A stretch of 45,498 bases of DNA from an uncultured Methylococcaceae bacterium (GTDB taxonomy: Bacteria > Pseudomonadota > Gammaproteobacteria > Methylococcales > Methylomonadaceae). Below the pieces are notes generated by a model. The model was not told the DNA's origin. It made no database searches and saw only the letters and a program-made list of their open reading frames with translations. Where the stretch lies: assembly GCA_903928685.1 (NCBI GenBank), contig CAIYRS010000056.1:1-45498 (forward strand). The letters run 5' to 3'. Below, piece by piece: positions 18,561 to 26,655 of this stretch (positions are counted from its first letter, which is position 1; each line of letters starts with the position of its first letter). The translations under genes were made by a program, and so were the position numbers.

Positions 18561-19187
18561 ATGGAAATAAGAACCGCAAAGCAATCTGATGTTGGCGATA
18601 TTGCCGCGCAAATTTACAGCGCAGGTACAGAGCTGTATGACTTTATTTACCAAACCCGCAAACAGGCGGCGATCGATTTTATTGGTTTTGAGTTCCAATC
18701 GGGCTACGGTTTTTGCGGCTACCGTAATCTGACTGTGGCGGTGGTGGCTGGCAAGGTGGTTGGTACGGGCTGCTTTTATGATGGCAAAGGCTATGGCTTG
18801 CTGAAACTGGGCACGGTGGTGAATATGTTTCGCTTTTATGGCTGGGTGGCTGTTTGGCCTGTTTTAATGCGCTCACGCCATATTGGCAGTGTGATGAAAA
18901 AGCCGGAAAAAGGTGAATGGTATTTAGCCAATTTTGCCGTTGAGCGTTCACTGCAAGGTCAAGGTATCGGTACGCAACTTATCCAATCGCAATGGCATTT
19001 TGCTGCCGCCAACGGTTACAAAACCTTCGCCTTGGATGTCGCCGACAACAACCCGAAAGCGGAAAAGCTGTATACACGCTTAGGGCTTAAAATGGTTTGC
19101 GAAAAGGTTTTTTCCGGTAAACGCCAAGGCTTCGTTGTGCCTAAGCTTAAAAAAATGGTGATGGCGTTGGCTGTTGTCGATATATAG
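18561..19187 (+). CDS. GNAT family N-acetyltransferase
   Basis: A 208-residue acetyltransferase of unknown substrate. The acetyl-CoA-binding motif A is NFAVERSLQGQGIGTQLIQS around residues 131-150, followed by FALDVADNNPKAEKLYTRLG, the motif B region typical of GNAT enzymes. The N-terminus MEIRTAKQSDVGDIAAQIYS is also characteristic. Its TAG stop lies inside the left arm of a large inverted repeat, so the repeat may have set the present C-terminus. It follows tRNA-Lys and is convergent with recJ. Confidence 0.85.
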   Translation: MEIRTAKQSDVGDIAAQIYSAGTELYDFIYQTRKQAAIDFIGFEFQSGYGFCGYRNLTVAVVAGKVVGTGCFYDGKGYGLLKLGTVVNMFRFYGWVAVWPVLMRSRHIGSVMKKPEKGEWYLANFAVERSLQGQGIGTQLIQSQWHFAAANGYKTFALDVADNNPKAEKLYTRLGLKMVCEKVFSGKRQGFVVPKLKKMVMALAVVDI

Positions 19188-19257
19188 GATGGGCTGACGT
19201 AAGGAAGCCCATCATTGGGGTGCTGTTTGATGGGCTTCCTTGCGTCAGCCCATCCTA
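19185..19257. repeat. Long inverted repeat (MITE-like or terminator) between GNAT gene and recJ
   Basis: Two 30-base arms (19185-19214 and 19228-19257) match with one mismatch around a 13-base loop. The left arm starts TAGGATGGGCTGACG. It resembles dispersed elements of many proteobacterial genomes. Being between convergent genes, it may end both transcripts, but no T-run follows. Confidence 0.85.
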
Positions 19258-19267
19258 CCTTAAGGAA

Positions 19268-21013
19268 TCACGCCCGCTTTTCCAAATATTGCAGCAGCAA
19301 TTGCACGCTGCGGTTGCCTTTGTATTCGTTTATATCCAATTTATAGGCGGCGACAATTGATCGTAAACCCAACCAATTTTCCGGTTGGTCGATGAAAAAG
19401 GCGATGGCATCCAGTAATAATCCGCCGCCGGGTTTGCGTAATACCAATTTAAGATGCCGCTGCCCGACGATCCGCGCTTGGATGACGTCAAATTCACCAT
19501 GGAAAATCGGTTCGGGAAAGCCCTGCCCCCAGGTTGCCGCTTGCTGTAATAAATCAGCCACTTCCAAACTGAGTTCTTGCTCCGACAACTCCCCGTCTGA
19601 CCAAACTTTCTGTTCCAAATCCACCTGCGCCAGCCGCTTGCGTACCACGTCATCAAACACCAAGGCGAAGGCGGGGTAATCGTGCATTGCCAGACTTAAA
19701 CCTGCCGCCATTGCATGTCCGCCAAATTTGCTCAGCAATTTTGGGTGCGCGGCGGCAATATCACTGAGTACATCGCGGATATGTACGCCTGCAATGGAAC
19801 GCGCCGAGCCTTTTATCAAATCGTTGCCTGCGGGGGCAAAGGCGATAACGGGGCGATGCAAGCGGTCTTTAATCCGCGAGGCCAAAATGCCGATAACGCC
19901 TTGATGCCAATTGCCATCGTACAAACACACGCCTGCGGGCAAATGGTGTTCGTCGAGCATTTTCATATCCGCCAGCAAGGCCATGGCTTCAAACTTCATT
20001 TGCCCTTCAATTTCGCGGCGGTCATTGTTTAACTCATCCAATTGCACGGCGATGGTTTTGGCAAGAACTGGGTCTTCGGTAAGTAAACATTGGATGCCTA
20101 AGGTCATATCGTCCATGCGTCCGGCGGCATTCAGGCGCGGGGCTATGGCAAAACCTAAATCAGCGGCATTGATGGTTTGTAGATTTTTACCCGCAATTTC
20201 GATTAACGCCCGCAAACCCGGGCCACTTTTGCCTGTGCGTATCCGCAGCAAACCTTGATACACCAAGGTGCGGTTGACCACATCCAAAGTCACGACGTCC
20301 GCCACCGTGCCTAAGGCGACATAATCCAATAATTGCCCTAAATTGGGTTCTGGAATTTGCCGCTGGGTAAACCAATCCAATTCCCTAAGCCGAACGCGCA
20401 ACGCCATCAGCACATAAAACATCACACCAACGCCCGCTAAAGCTTTGCAAGGAAAACGGTCATCCAGCAAGTTGGGGTTAACAATGGCGGTGGCTTGCGG
20501 CAATTGCTCGCCGGGCAAATGGTGGTCGGTAATTAAGACTTTAATGCCTGCTTGCTGGGCGGCTAATACGCCATCAAGACTGGAAATGCCGTTATCAACG
20601 GTAATCAAAACATCCGGTTGCTGTAACTTCACCAGCTCGACAATTTCCGGCGTTAAGCCGTAACCATATTCAAAACGGTTGGGGACGACAAAATCCACCT
20701 GCCCCGCGCCCAGCAATTGCAAGCCTTTAATCGCTAAAGCACAACTGGTCGCGCCATCGGCATCAAAGTCAGCAACGATACAAATACGCTGCCGCATTTT
20801 CAGCGCGTACACCAATTCGCTGACCATATCTTCCATGCCGGACAATAACCACGGCGATGGCAGTTTGGCGAGCGAGCGTTCTAAATCGGCAGCAGACGTT
20901 AAACCACGGGCGGCAAAAATACGCGCCAATAGCGGATGAATATCACCAAAATCCGCACGTTTTTTTAACGCCGGACGGACAACAATGGCTTTTTTTACAC
21001 CTTGATAATACAT
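19268..21013 (-). CDS. recJ: Single-stranded-DNA-specific exonuclease RecJ
   Basis: A 581-residue 5'-to-3' single-strand DNA exonuclease of recombination and mismatch repair. DHH-superfamily motifs are in order: VADFDADGATS (motif I, about residue 80), TVDNGISS (motif II), ITDHHLPG (DHH motif III), and GGHAMAAGLSL of the DHHA1 domain; a C-terminal OB-like domain follows. Length matches E. coli RecJ. The ATG at 21013 has no obvious ribosome binding site and only about ten bases separate it from a hairpin with a T-run, an odd leader. Confidence 0.95.
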   Translation of the reverse strand: MYYQGVKKAIVVRPALKKRADFGDIHPLLARIFAARGLTSAADLERSLAKLPSPWLLSGMEDMVSELVYALKMRQRICIVADFDADGATSCALAIKGLQLLGAGQVDFVVPNRFEYGYGLTPEIVELVKLQQPDVLITVDNGISSLDGVLAAQQAGIKVLITDHHLPGEQLPQATAIVNPNLLDDRFPCKALAGVGVMFYVLMALRVRLRELDWFTQRQIPEPNLGQLLDYVALGTVADVVTLDVVNRTLVYQGLLRIRTGKSGPGLRALIEIAGKNLQTINAADLGFAIAPRLNAAGRMDDMTLGIQCLLTEDPVLAKTIAVQLDELNNDRREIEGQMKFEAMALLADMKMLDEHHLPAGVCLYDGNWHQGVIGILASRIKDRLHRPVIAFAPAGNDLIKGSARSIAGVHIRDVLSDIAAAHPKLLSKFGGHAMAAGLSLAMHDYPAFALVFDDVVRKRLAQVDLEQKVWSDGELSEQELSLEVADLLQQAATWGQGFPEPIFHGEFDVIQARIVGQRHLKLVLRKPGGGLLLDAIAFFIDQPENWLGLRSIVAAYKLDINEYKGNRSVQLLLQYLEKRA

Positions 21014-21024
21014 AACAGTCCCAA

Positions 21025-21050
21025 TAAAAAAGCCGACAGTGCGTCGGCTT
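21025..21050 (-). terminator. Hairpin with T-run just upstream of recJ
   Basis: Arms AAGCCGAC (21030-21037) and GTCGGCTT (21043-21050) with a five-base loop; on the minus strand the stem runs into TTTTTTATT. It reads as an intrinsic terminator for the bilin cluster that ends at 21232. It lies only 12 bases before the recJ start codon, so any recJ promoter upstream of it would transcribe through it. Confidence 0.75.
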
Positions 21051-21126
21051 GGCAGTTTAGCGGTTTATTTGGGATAACTATGACTGATTGGGGAAAACAC
21101 GGCAAATAAAATCGGCGGTTGATGGG

Positions 21127-21224
21127 CATAGGATGTGCCGACGACAGGAGGCATATCAATCGCGTAAAAACTCGACAGATGCGCTTCGTTCCTTTTATGC
21201 CCTTTGGGTACAGCACATCCTATG
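21127..21224. repeat. Inverted-repeat element with CATAGGATGTGC ends
   Basis: Terminal 12-base inverted repeats (21127-21138 and 21213-21224) enclose about 75 bases that contain partly complementary segments such as AGGAGGCATATC and GATGCGCTTCGTTCCT. This layout looks like a short non-coding dispersed element (MITE-like), common in Methylococcales genomes as I recall. No target duplication was identified. Confidence 0.6.
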
Positions 21225-21231
21225 ACTTTAC

Positions 21232-22830
21232 TTACCCAACGCTTTTCAGCGGCACAGCTCTCATCGGATAGATCGGTTGCGTCAAACTGCTTAAAGCATT
21301 CGCTATGCTGGCGTTATCGCGTGCATCCACTTGCACAATGGGAAAATACAATCCCCGCTCTGCTAAATAATCGGCATAGTCATCTAAGCTTGGGCTTTTG
21401 CAAATATCCAAATGGGTAATGCCAATCACTAACTTTAGTTTTGGTAAAAAACGCGCGTACAAGTCCAGATAATAATCGATTTCTGTAAATGGCTCGTTTT
21501 CGGAATTATCAATCAGCAACAACATGCCCCACGCATTTTCACAGAGTATTTGCCCCATGAAATCAAAGCGTTTTTGCCCTGGCGTACCGTAAAGAAAAAT
21601 CTTTAAGTCATTGCGGAAGCGTATCTCACCGTAATCCATCGCTACTGTTGTTGTGGATTTTTTGCGCGTTACCGAATCACTGGGGCGGGTTTCGGTGCTG
21701 ATGGGTGAGAAATCGCTGATGGCGGCGATGGCGGCGGTTTTACCTGATCCAACGCTGCCAGCAATGACGATTTTGATGCGGCCTTTCAAGGCACTGCCGA
21801 CGCTGGCGTAATTGCTTTCAAGATCGCTACGCACAGACTTTTTAGATTGGACGATTTTTAGCGCTGCCTCACCGCGCTCAACCAGTTCCAGAGCCTTACA
21901 AGCATTGATGAAGCCGATAATTTCATACAAAGAAAATTGGGTGATAGCACTGGCTTCATACAAACTTAGCGCATCGCCGCAGAAGCAATTGGCTAAGGGT
22001 TTATATTCTCTGGCGTAATAATCCAAACGCAGATATTCGGGCATTTGTTTCAGTAAAACTACGTCGGTTGCCTGCATATTCGGCAACAACCTGCCGCGCG
22101 AGACGATCAAAATAGAAAACCAAACCAGCTCATTAAGCGAATAGCGTTTGTATTTATTGACGTTGAGGGTCTGAAAAATACTGTCTTCTTCTAAAAACAT
22201 GTATTGCGACAAACGCGCAGAAAACTGCACATAACTGACTTTTTCGATGATTTGCTGATCGTTTACCGAGGTTACCGTTAAATCTTGCCAATCGACCACC
22301 ATCATCGGGATGAGTTTTTCCATTTCGCCGCTGAGATAAAAAGAATTCTCTTTAGGCAATAAATACACATCCGGACAACCGGGATATGAACAGATACGGG
22401 CTACGCCATCTGCCATCGCTTTTTGCAGCAGGCCATAAAAATACTGGTCGGGATCAAAATTGCCGCGCGTCTCAAAACGGGAAACGGGTGAAAAATGCGC
22501 TTGCACCCGGCTTAGTAATTTGGTGACCGCTAAAATACTGGGAAGATTTTTTTGCTTGGGATAACTCAATTGCCATCTTGCCGACACGGAGTATTCATTA
22601 CTGACTAAAACAATAATATTTTCAGGCGGATATTTGCCATCAAGATGTTGCAGGATTTTTATATCAGCTTCAGCATTGACCCAAACTAACATTAAGTCGG
22701 TGTCGGCAGGTTCTGATAGCACCCAGCCGCCATCCAATAATGAAATAGCCTTAACTAGCACTTCATGAATTAGGGAATAATCCTTTGTCGTGCCTGCGTA
22801 ATTTAAAATGGCTAATCGAATTTTATCCAT
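21232..22830 (-). CDS. Large protein with C-terminal Ras-like (MglA/COG2229-type) GTPase domain
   Basis: A 532-residue protein, last gene of the bilin cluster. Residues about 350-532 form a small GTPase domain: P-loop AGSVGSGKTAA (357-367), a switch region around SVTRKKSTTTVAMDYG, G3 motif YGTPGQKRFDF (414-424) and a G4-like THLD (472-475, N/TKxD with Lys replaced by His). This is the pattern of prokaryotic predicted GTPases grouped with MglA and often paired with Roadblock proteins. The first 350 residues are not recognised; LAILNYAGTTKDYSLIHEVL at the start is followed by alpha/beta segments and a helical stretch. No Roadblock gene is seen nearby. Cytosolic by absence of membrane segments. 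Confidence 0.75.
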   Translation of the reverse strand: MDKIRLAILNYAGTTKDYSLIHEVLVKAISLLDGGWVLSEPADTDLMLVWVNAEADIKILQHLDGKYPPENIIVLVSNEYSVSARWQLSYPKQKNLPSILAVTKLLSRVQAHFSPVSRFETRGNFDPDQYFYGLLQKAMADGVARICSYPGCPDVYLLPKENSFYLSGEMEKLIPMMVVDWQDLTVTSVNDQQIIEKVSYVQFSARLSQYMFLEEDSIFQTLNVNKYKRYSLNELVWFSILIVSRGRLLPNMQATDVVLLKQMPEYLRLDYYAREYKPLANCFCGDALSLYEASAITQFSLYEIIGFINACKALELVERGEAALKIVQSKKSVRSDLESNYASVGSALKGRIKIVIAGSVGSGKTAAIAAISDFSPISTETRPSDSVTRKKSTTTVAMDYGEIRFRNDLKIFLYGTPGQKRFDFMGQILCENAWGMLLLIDNSENEPFTEIDYYLDLYARFLPKLKLVIGITHLDICKSPSLDDYADYLAERGLYFPIVQVDARDNASIANALSSLTQPIYPMRAVPLKSVG

Positions 22831-22863
22831 AGCTGCTTACCTGTTAATCAAAGTTCACCCTAT

Positions 22864-23097
22864 TCACGAGTCGCAATTTAAGCCATCGCAATAAGGCGGG
22901 TCTTCCGTGCGGACGCAAGCACATAAAAATACCGTGGTGGTTTGCTCGGCAACGAAAGATAAGGGTTGTAAATCGGCAGTTTTTTGATGACTACCATCAC
23001 ATAATGGCGCTGTTTGGGTTAAGCCACAGGTACACCAGCTGTAAGTTTTTCCGGCTTCAACGGCGACGGGCATGGAGACTTTTTTAGTTGTGCTCAT
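22864..23097 (-). CDS. CDGSH iron-sulfur domain protein
   Basis: A 77-residue protein from ATG 23097. It carries one full CDGSH motif, CTCG...LCDGSH (C22, C24, C33, H37), expected to bind a 2Fe-2S cluster with three cysteines and one histidine. A second copy, CAC...YCDGLNC, has lost the histidine and may not bind normally. Tandem motifs are typical of bacterial MitoNEET-like proteins. The gene begins 4 bases after the bilin reductase stop and precedes the GTPase gene by 33 bases. A redox or cluster-transfer role in the bilin cluster is inference. Confidence 0.85.
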   Translation of the reverse strand: MSTTKKVSMPVAVEAGKTYSWCTCGLTQTAPLCDGSHQKTADLQPLSFVAEQTTTVFLCACVRTEDPPYCDGLNCDS

Positions 23098-23101
23098 AAG
23101 T

Positions 23102-23788
23102 TCAATTAAATAGTGTGTGCATGTAGTTAGCCGTCCAAGCTTCGCCAAAACTGCGGTTCATGAGTTTTAAACCTGGCGCATGGATGCGGTGGTGATGTTT
23201 GTATTCTTGTAAAACGTGTTGATATTGCTGGGTTTGTTGCTCAGGAAATTGCCGCGCGTCTTGTATTAATGTGGCGAGCTGCGGCATTAACTGCAAATGC
23301 ACAGCTGCCAAATCGCCCATTACCGCCATGTTTTCTGGGCGGATAAAAAAATCCCTGCCGGAGCGGCAAGCCTGAAACCATTCTGGGGTGTCTTCTGCTT
23401 GCTGAAACTGCGGATTTTTTTGGTGGGCCGTGTCTAAAATCCCCTCGACCAAGCTGCCGCAATCCATAGGCTGTAAACACACGCCATCGATTAACGCCAC
23501 GATGGGTTGTTCACCAAACACCACCAGCTCCATACAATACACAGGCAATTGCCAGTTTGCATCGGGGAAAAAAAATAGCGTCAGCACCTTAATTTTGGGG
23601 GCAAAAATGTGGACTATGCGTAATTCGCCACGGGCATTGACATCAAAAAACTGGGTTGCCATCACCAAATCACCATCCACTTCAGGCCGTTGGATTCTGG
23701 CAAGATTTGCAGCCAATTCCAGCGGCTGGCAAGTTAAGGGTTCGAAAGCTGCCAAAGTTGCGGCGATTAAGGCATCAAAATTCACCAT
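23102..23788 (-). CDS. Ferredoxin-dependent bilin reductase (HY2/PcyA family)
   Basis: About 228 residues. The family normally reduces biliverdin to a phytobilin with electrons from ferredoxin. Landmarks by eye: KVLTLFFFPDANWQLPVYC and MELVVFGEQPIVALIDGV (the central sheet with the LPV/IFG-x-D-like strand), FFIRPENMAV, and a C-terminal KLMNRSFGEAWTANYMHTLF close to the family ending FG-x-x-W-x-x-x-Y-x-x-x-LF. At the positions of the PcyA catalytic His and Asp this protein appears to have Thr (in VLTLFF) and Glu (in YCMELV), so the product may not be phycocyanobilin. ATG 23788 overlaps the phosphatase stop; GTG 23785 has better spacing from AGGAG, and ATG 23803 is also open. The heme oxygenase and ferredoxin of the same cluster complete the pathway. 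Confidence 0.85.
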   Translation of the reverse strand: MVNFDALIAATLAAFEPLTCQPLELAANLARIQRPEVDGDLVMATQFFDVNARGELRIVHIFAPKIKVLTLFFFPDANWQLPVYCMELVVFGEQPIVALIDGVCLQPMDCGSLVEGILDTAHQKNPQFQQAEDTPEWFQACRSGRDFFIRPENMAVMGDLAAVHLQLMPQLATLIQDARQFPEQQTQQYQHVLQEYKHHHRIHAPGLKLMNRSFGEAWTANYMHTLFN

Positions 23789-24285
23789 TGCTCCTGACAC
23801 CATTGCATTGCCGAAAGGCTGATTTCCGAAAAATGCGCGGCGGGCTGGATTTCATAAGTTCTAGCAATCGCCTGTTTGCCGCTGTCGCCGTAATATTTGT
23901 GTAAAGCCGCTGCGACCACCAATGGCGACCGACCTATGCCACGATGGCAAAACACCCACACCGGAATTTGCTGGCTTACCAGTGCAAATAAGGTTTGTAC
24001 CGCCGACAACAAGGCTTGGCGTTCGTCCTCATTGGCAATCTGCATATACATCTCACTACTTACGCGGTTGCAATCCGTTTGCATGGGTTTAGTGGTAAAA
24101 ATATCGGTAAATACTGTTTGGCTAATAACAAATTCAGGCAAGTCGGGTTGCTGGTAAACCTCATAAACATTAACCCCTGAGACGTTCAGCAGATGCCCGA
24201 CACCGTAGGCATAAGCTTGTTGTAATTGCTGAACAGTCGGTAACCCTGAAACCCGCAACCAAGCTGGCGATGCTGTTGCTACCAC
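23782..24285 (-). CDS. Dual-specificity/tyrosine-type protein phosphatase (CX5R)
   Basis: A 167-residue cysteine phosphatase. The signature VFCHRGIGRSPLV places catalytic Cys at about 113 and Arg at 119 (C-x5-R-S). Upstream, LLNVSGVNVYEV and a predicted alpha/beta fold match the dual-specificity class. No signal peptide or membrane segment. It starts 4 bases after an unknown gene and overlaps the bilin reductase downstream, so it belongs to the same message as the protein kinase two genes upstream. Together they suggest reversible phosphorylation within this system; the substrate is unknown. Confidence 0.82.
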   Translation of the reverse strand: MVATASPAWLRVSGLPTVQQLQQAYAYGVGHLLNVSGVNVYEVYQQPDLPEFVISQTVFTDIFTTKPMQTDCNRVSSEMYMQIANEDERQALLSAVQTLFALVSQQIPVWVFCHRGIGRSPLVVAAALHKYYGDSGKQAIARTYEIQPAAHFSEISLSAMQWCQEQW

Positions 24286-24289
24286 GGGC

Positions 24290-24937
24290 TTAGTTGAGGC
24301 TCAGCGCAGGAAATTCGGCAAGCATTTTCCGTAAACTTACTGCGTTTGCTTCATTAACAATAGATTGGCGTTGTTTATGGTTACAAAAATGGATGCCGCT
24401 CCAACGACTTTGATCCAGATAGTTTTCGCCTACTAATATCTCTGCTAACGCAGGCAGATTGGCATTGGGGTAATCGGCAACATCCCAAACTAGGCCAAAG
24501 CTAGCCATATGCGCGTACGCTAGATGGAAATCGGCGGCATCATTTATATGCACCAACACCACCGCGCGGAGAAAATGGCTCAAATCGGTACCGACTAAGG
24601 CAAGCGCTGCTAATAAATCGTTACGGTTAGCAGCTGTCGGCGCTAATACCACGGGTGCACAAACTTGCTTAAATTGCCCGCCTAGCTGATGCAAATGTTT
24701 GTCGGGTTGTAGTAACGCCAACAGGTTTTCATAATCATTATTATTGGGATTAAGCACGGTGCTTAAATTTGATGGGCTTGCCAACTCAATAATGATGTCT
24801 TCTTCGGGGTTCAACAGCCCTAATTCTTGCAGGCAGTAAATCGTCCAGCTGTGTGAATAAAACAAGCAATGCAAGGGACGAGAACTAAAGTTTGCTTTCG
24901 GTTGTTTAAAAATTTCAGTAAGTTGGGAGAACTTCAT
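24290..24937 (-). CDS. Unrecognised protein of the bilin cluster
   Basis: A 215-residue soluble protein with no family I recognise. It has an aromatic, Cys/His-containing N-terminal stretch (PLHCLFYSHSWTIYCLQELG), a segment AAALALVG-like LLAALALVGTDLSHFLRAVVL, and ADFHLAYAHMASFGLVWDVA. Several histidines and three or four cysteines could bind metal, heme or bilin, but no defined motif is present. Its ATG overlaps the kinase stop as ATGA and the phosphatase follows after 4 bases, so it is translationally tied to both. Confidence 0.7.
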   Translation of the reverse strand: MKFSQLTEIFKQPKANFSSRPLHCLFYSHSWTIYCLQELGLLNPEEDIIIELASPSNLSTVLNPNNNDYENLLALLQPDKHLHQLGGQFKQVCAPVVLAPTAANRNDLLAALALVGTDLSHFLRAVVLVHINDAADFHLAYAHMASFGLVWDVADYPNANLPALAEILVGENYLDQSRWSGIHFCNHKQRQSIVNEANAVSLRKMLAEFPALSLN

Positions 24938-26655
24938 AGCATTCCACTTAGTTTTGTTATTGTTAGGATTAACTTGCCATCTGCATTGGTAACGCTTGCG
25001 ACAATCAACTGACCATCGAAAGAAACCGCATAATTTTCTACGCTGCTGGCAAATTGCTTTAAACGTTGCGGTTGTAAGCTGCTATCACAGCAATACAGGG
25101 TATTTTTTTTAGCTAGCCAAAAAATCCTGCCGTTTAAGCAGCGCACTTGCTCAACATCAGCGGGTAACAGCCAGGTTTTGATGCCTTGGGCAACCGTTAA
25201 GCACCAAGCGGTAAATCGGCTGCTGGCGCTTAAATCAATGGTGACTGCCAAGACATTGCCATTCGCATGGCTTAAGGCAATCACCGGATCATCTAAAAGC
25301 CATTCTTGTAAAACAGCGGTTTGACGATCCCGCAGCACCACTTTGTTATTGGCGATGCCTTCTGAACCGACTAAGTAACCATCAGCCAAAATATGTTTTT
25401 CTGTGCTTAACCAATAATTCGGTATCACGAATTTTTGTATCGGCCCGCCCAGCTTAGGCTCATAAAAATGGTAGTAGACGTTGCTCCATAAGCAGCCACC
25501 GGATTCAACATGCCAGCCTTTTACATCGCTTAAGCGTTCTTTAATTAGGCATTCGCTGCCATCGCTTAAATTTAAGGTTTGCAAACGCGATGCGCTGGCA
25601 TAAGCCAAACTATCATTCGCCAAAACTTGCAAAGGTAAGTCGGTAAACAAGGTGCGTTTGGCTATATCGCTTGCCAGTGGCTGTAAAAGCTCCACATGAT
25701 GGGCAAAGCGTAAGCCGATGATGACTGAGCCGTGGGCATGAAAGCCATAAATGCCCAGTAATGTTTCTGAACTATTTAAGGCCAACACCACGTTATCGTC
25801 TTGCTTGCCGGGGCTTAAGGTTTGCGAAATCACCTTTATGCCCGATTCAATCCTCTCCAACATCGCCAACGCCAAGGCCGCCGAGGCAATCCGCTGCAAG
25901 GGATTTTTTACCAGTAAAAAATCAATAAAATCCCGCAATTCCGGGGCTTTTATGGCGGTTAATGACGGCACTTCCGCTAGGTTGGCATCGGTTAATTCTG
26001 AGACCGTGCCGGTAAATGGGCGCGTTCCTGTCGCCATTTCATAAGCAATCACACCCAAACTGTATAAATCGCTGTTGAAAAAAAACCGATTTTTTATCCG
26101 TTCCGGGGCGATATAAGCAGGCGTTCCGGTTACATGCAGGCCTTCTCTGGCTTCCCGTAAGGAACACGCAGCACCTAAATCAATTAGCACATACTCAAAT
26201 GTGCCGCCTTTAACCGGGCGTAATAAAATGTTTTCCGGCTTAATATCGCAATGGATAAAGTTAAGTCCATGCAAATAGCGCAGCACCTTTAACATCGCCC
26301 GCAAACAAGCCAGCATGTCTGGTAACGGCAAATGGCCTTGTTTTGCCAGTAACTCCGCCAGACTGCCGCCGGATAAATGTTCGTAAACAATGCAGGCGAT
26401 GCCATCTGAGCGATAAAAGGTATCCAAACAGCGGATTAAATGCGGATGCTGAATATCAAAAACCGCACCGACTTCCCTTAAGTAACTGCCTTTGGCGCTA
26501 GCCCTAAAACATTTAATGGCAACTAGGCTGTCGCTGGCGGTATCTTGCGCCAGCAACAGCACGCTATTAACGCCTTCGTGTATAACTGCCTGTAAAAGAT
26601 ATTGGGGAGGAAATACGCTGTTATCCGGTAACTCGTAGTTGTGCCAAGACATCAT
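24934..26655 (-). CDS. Hanks-type serine/threonine protein kinase with C-terminal propeller-like region
   Basis: A 573-residue protein. The kinase domain (about residues 20-280) has VAIKCF (ATP lysine about 48), REVGAVFDI (alpha-C glutamate), catalytic loop FIHCDIKPENILL (about 134-147), metal motif DLG in place of DFG (about 159-161), GTPAYIAPER activation-segment end, and DLYSLGVIAYEMATGTRPF. The glycine-rich loop is weak (HEGVNSVLLLA). Residues about 300-573 are beta-rich with repeated LADGYLVGS-like strands, probably a propeller sensor; no transmembrane segment is seen. Start: ATG 26655 or 26652, overlapping the V4R gene by about 35 bases. It is likely active because Lys, Asp and Asn of the catalytic set are kept. 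Confidence 0.88.
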   Translation of the reverse strand: MMSWHNYELPDNSVFPPQYLLQAVIHEGVNSVLLLAQDTASDSLVAIKCFRASAKGSYLREVGAVFDIQHPHLIRCLDTFYRSDGIACIVYEHLSGGSLAELLAKQGHLPLPDMLACLRAMLKVLRYLHGLNFIHCDIKPENILLRPVKGGTFEYVLIDLGAACSLREAREGLHVTGTPAYIAPERIKNRFFFNSDLYSLGVIAYEMATGTRPFTGTVSELTDANLAEVPSLTAIKAPELRDFIDFLLVKNPLQRIASAALALAMLERIESGIKVISQTLSPGKQDDNVVLALNSSETLLGIYGFHAHGSVIIGLRFAHHVELLQPLASDIAKRTLFTDLPLQVLANDSLAYASASRLQTLNLSDGSECLIKERLSDVKGWHVESGGCLWSNVYYHFYEPKLGGPIQKFVIPNYWLSTEKHILADGYLVGSEGIANNKVVLRDRQTAVLQEWLLDDPVIALSHANGNVLAVTIDLSASSRFTAWCLTVAQGIKTWLLPADVEQVRCLNGRIFWLAKKNTLYCCDSSLQPQRLKQFASSVENYAVSFDGQLIVASVTNADGKLILTITKLSGML

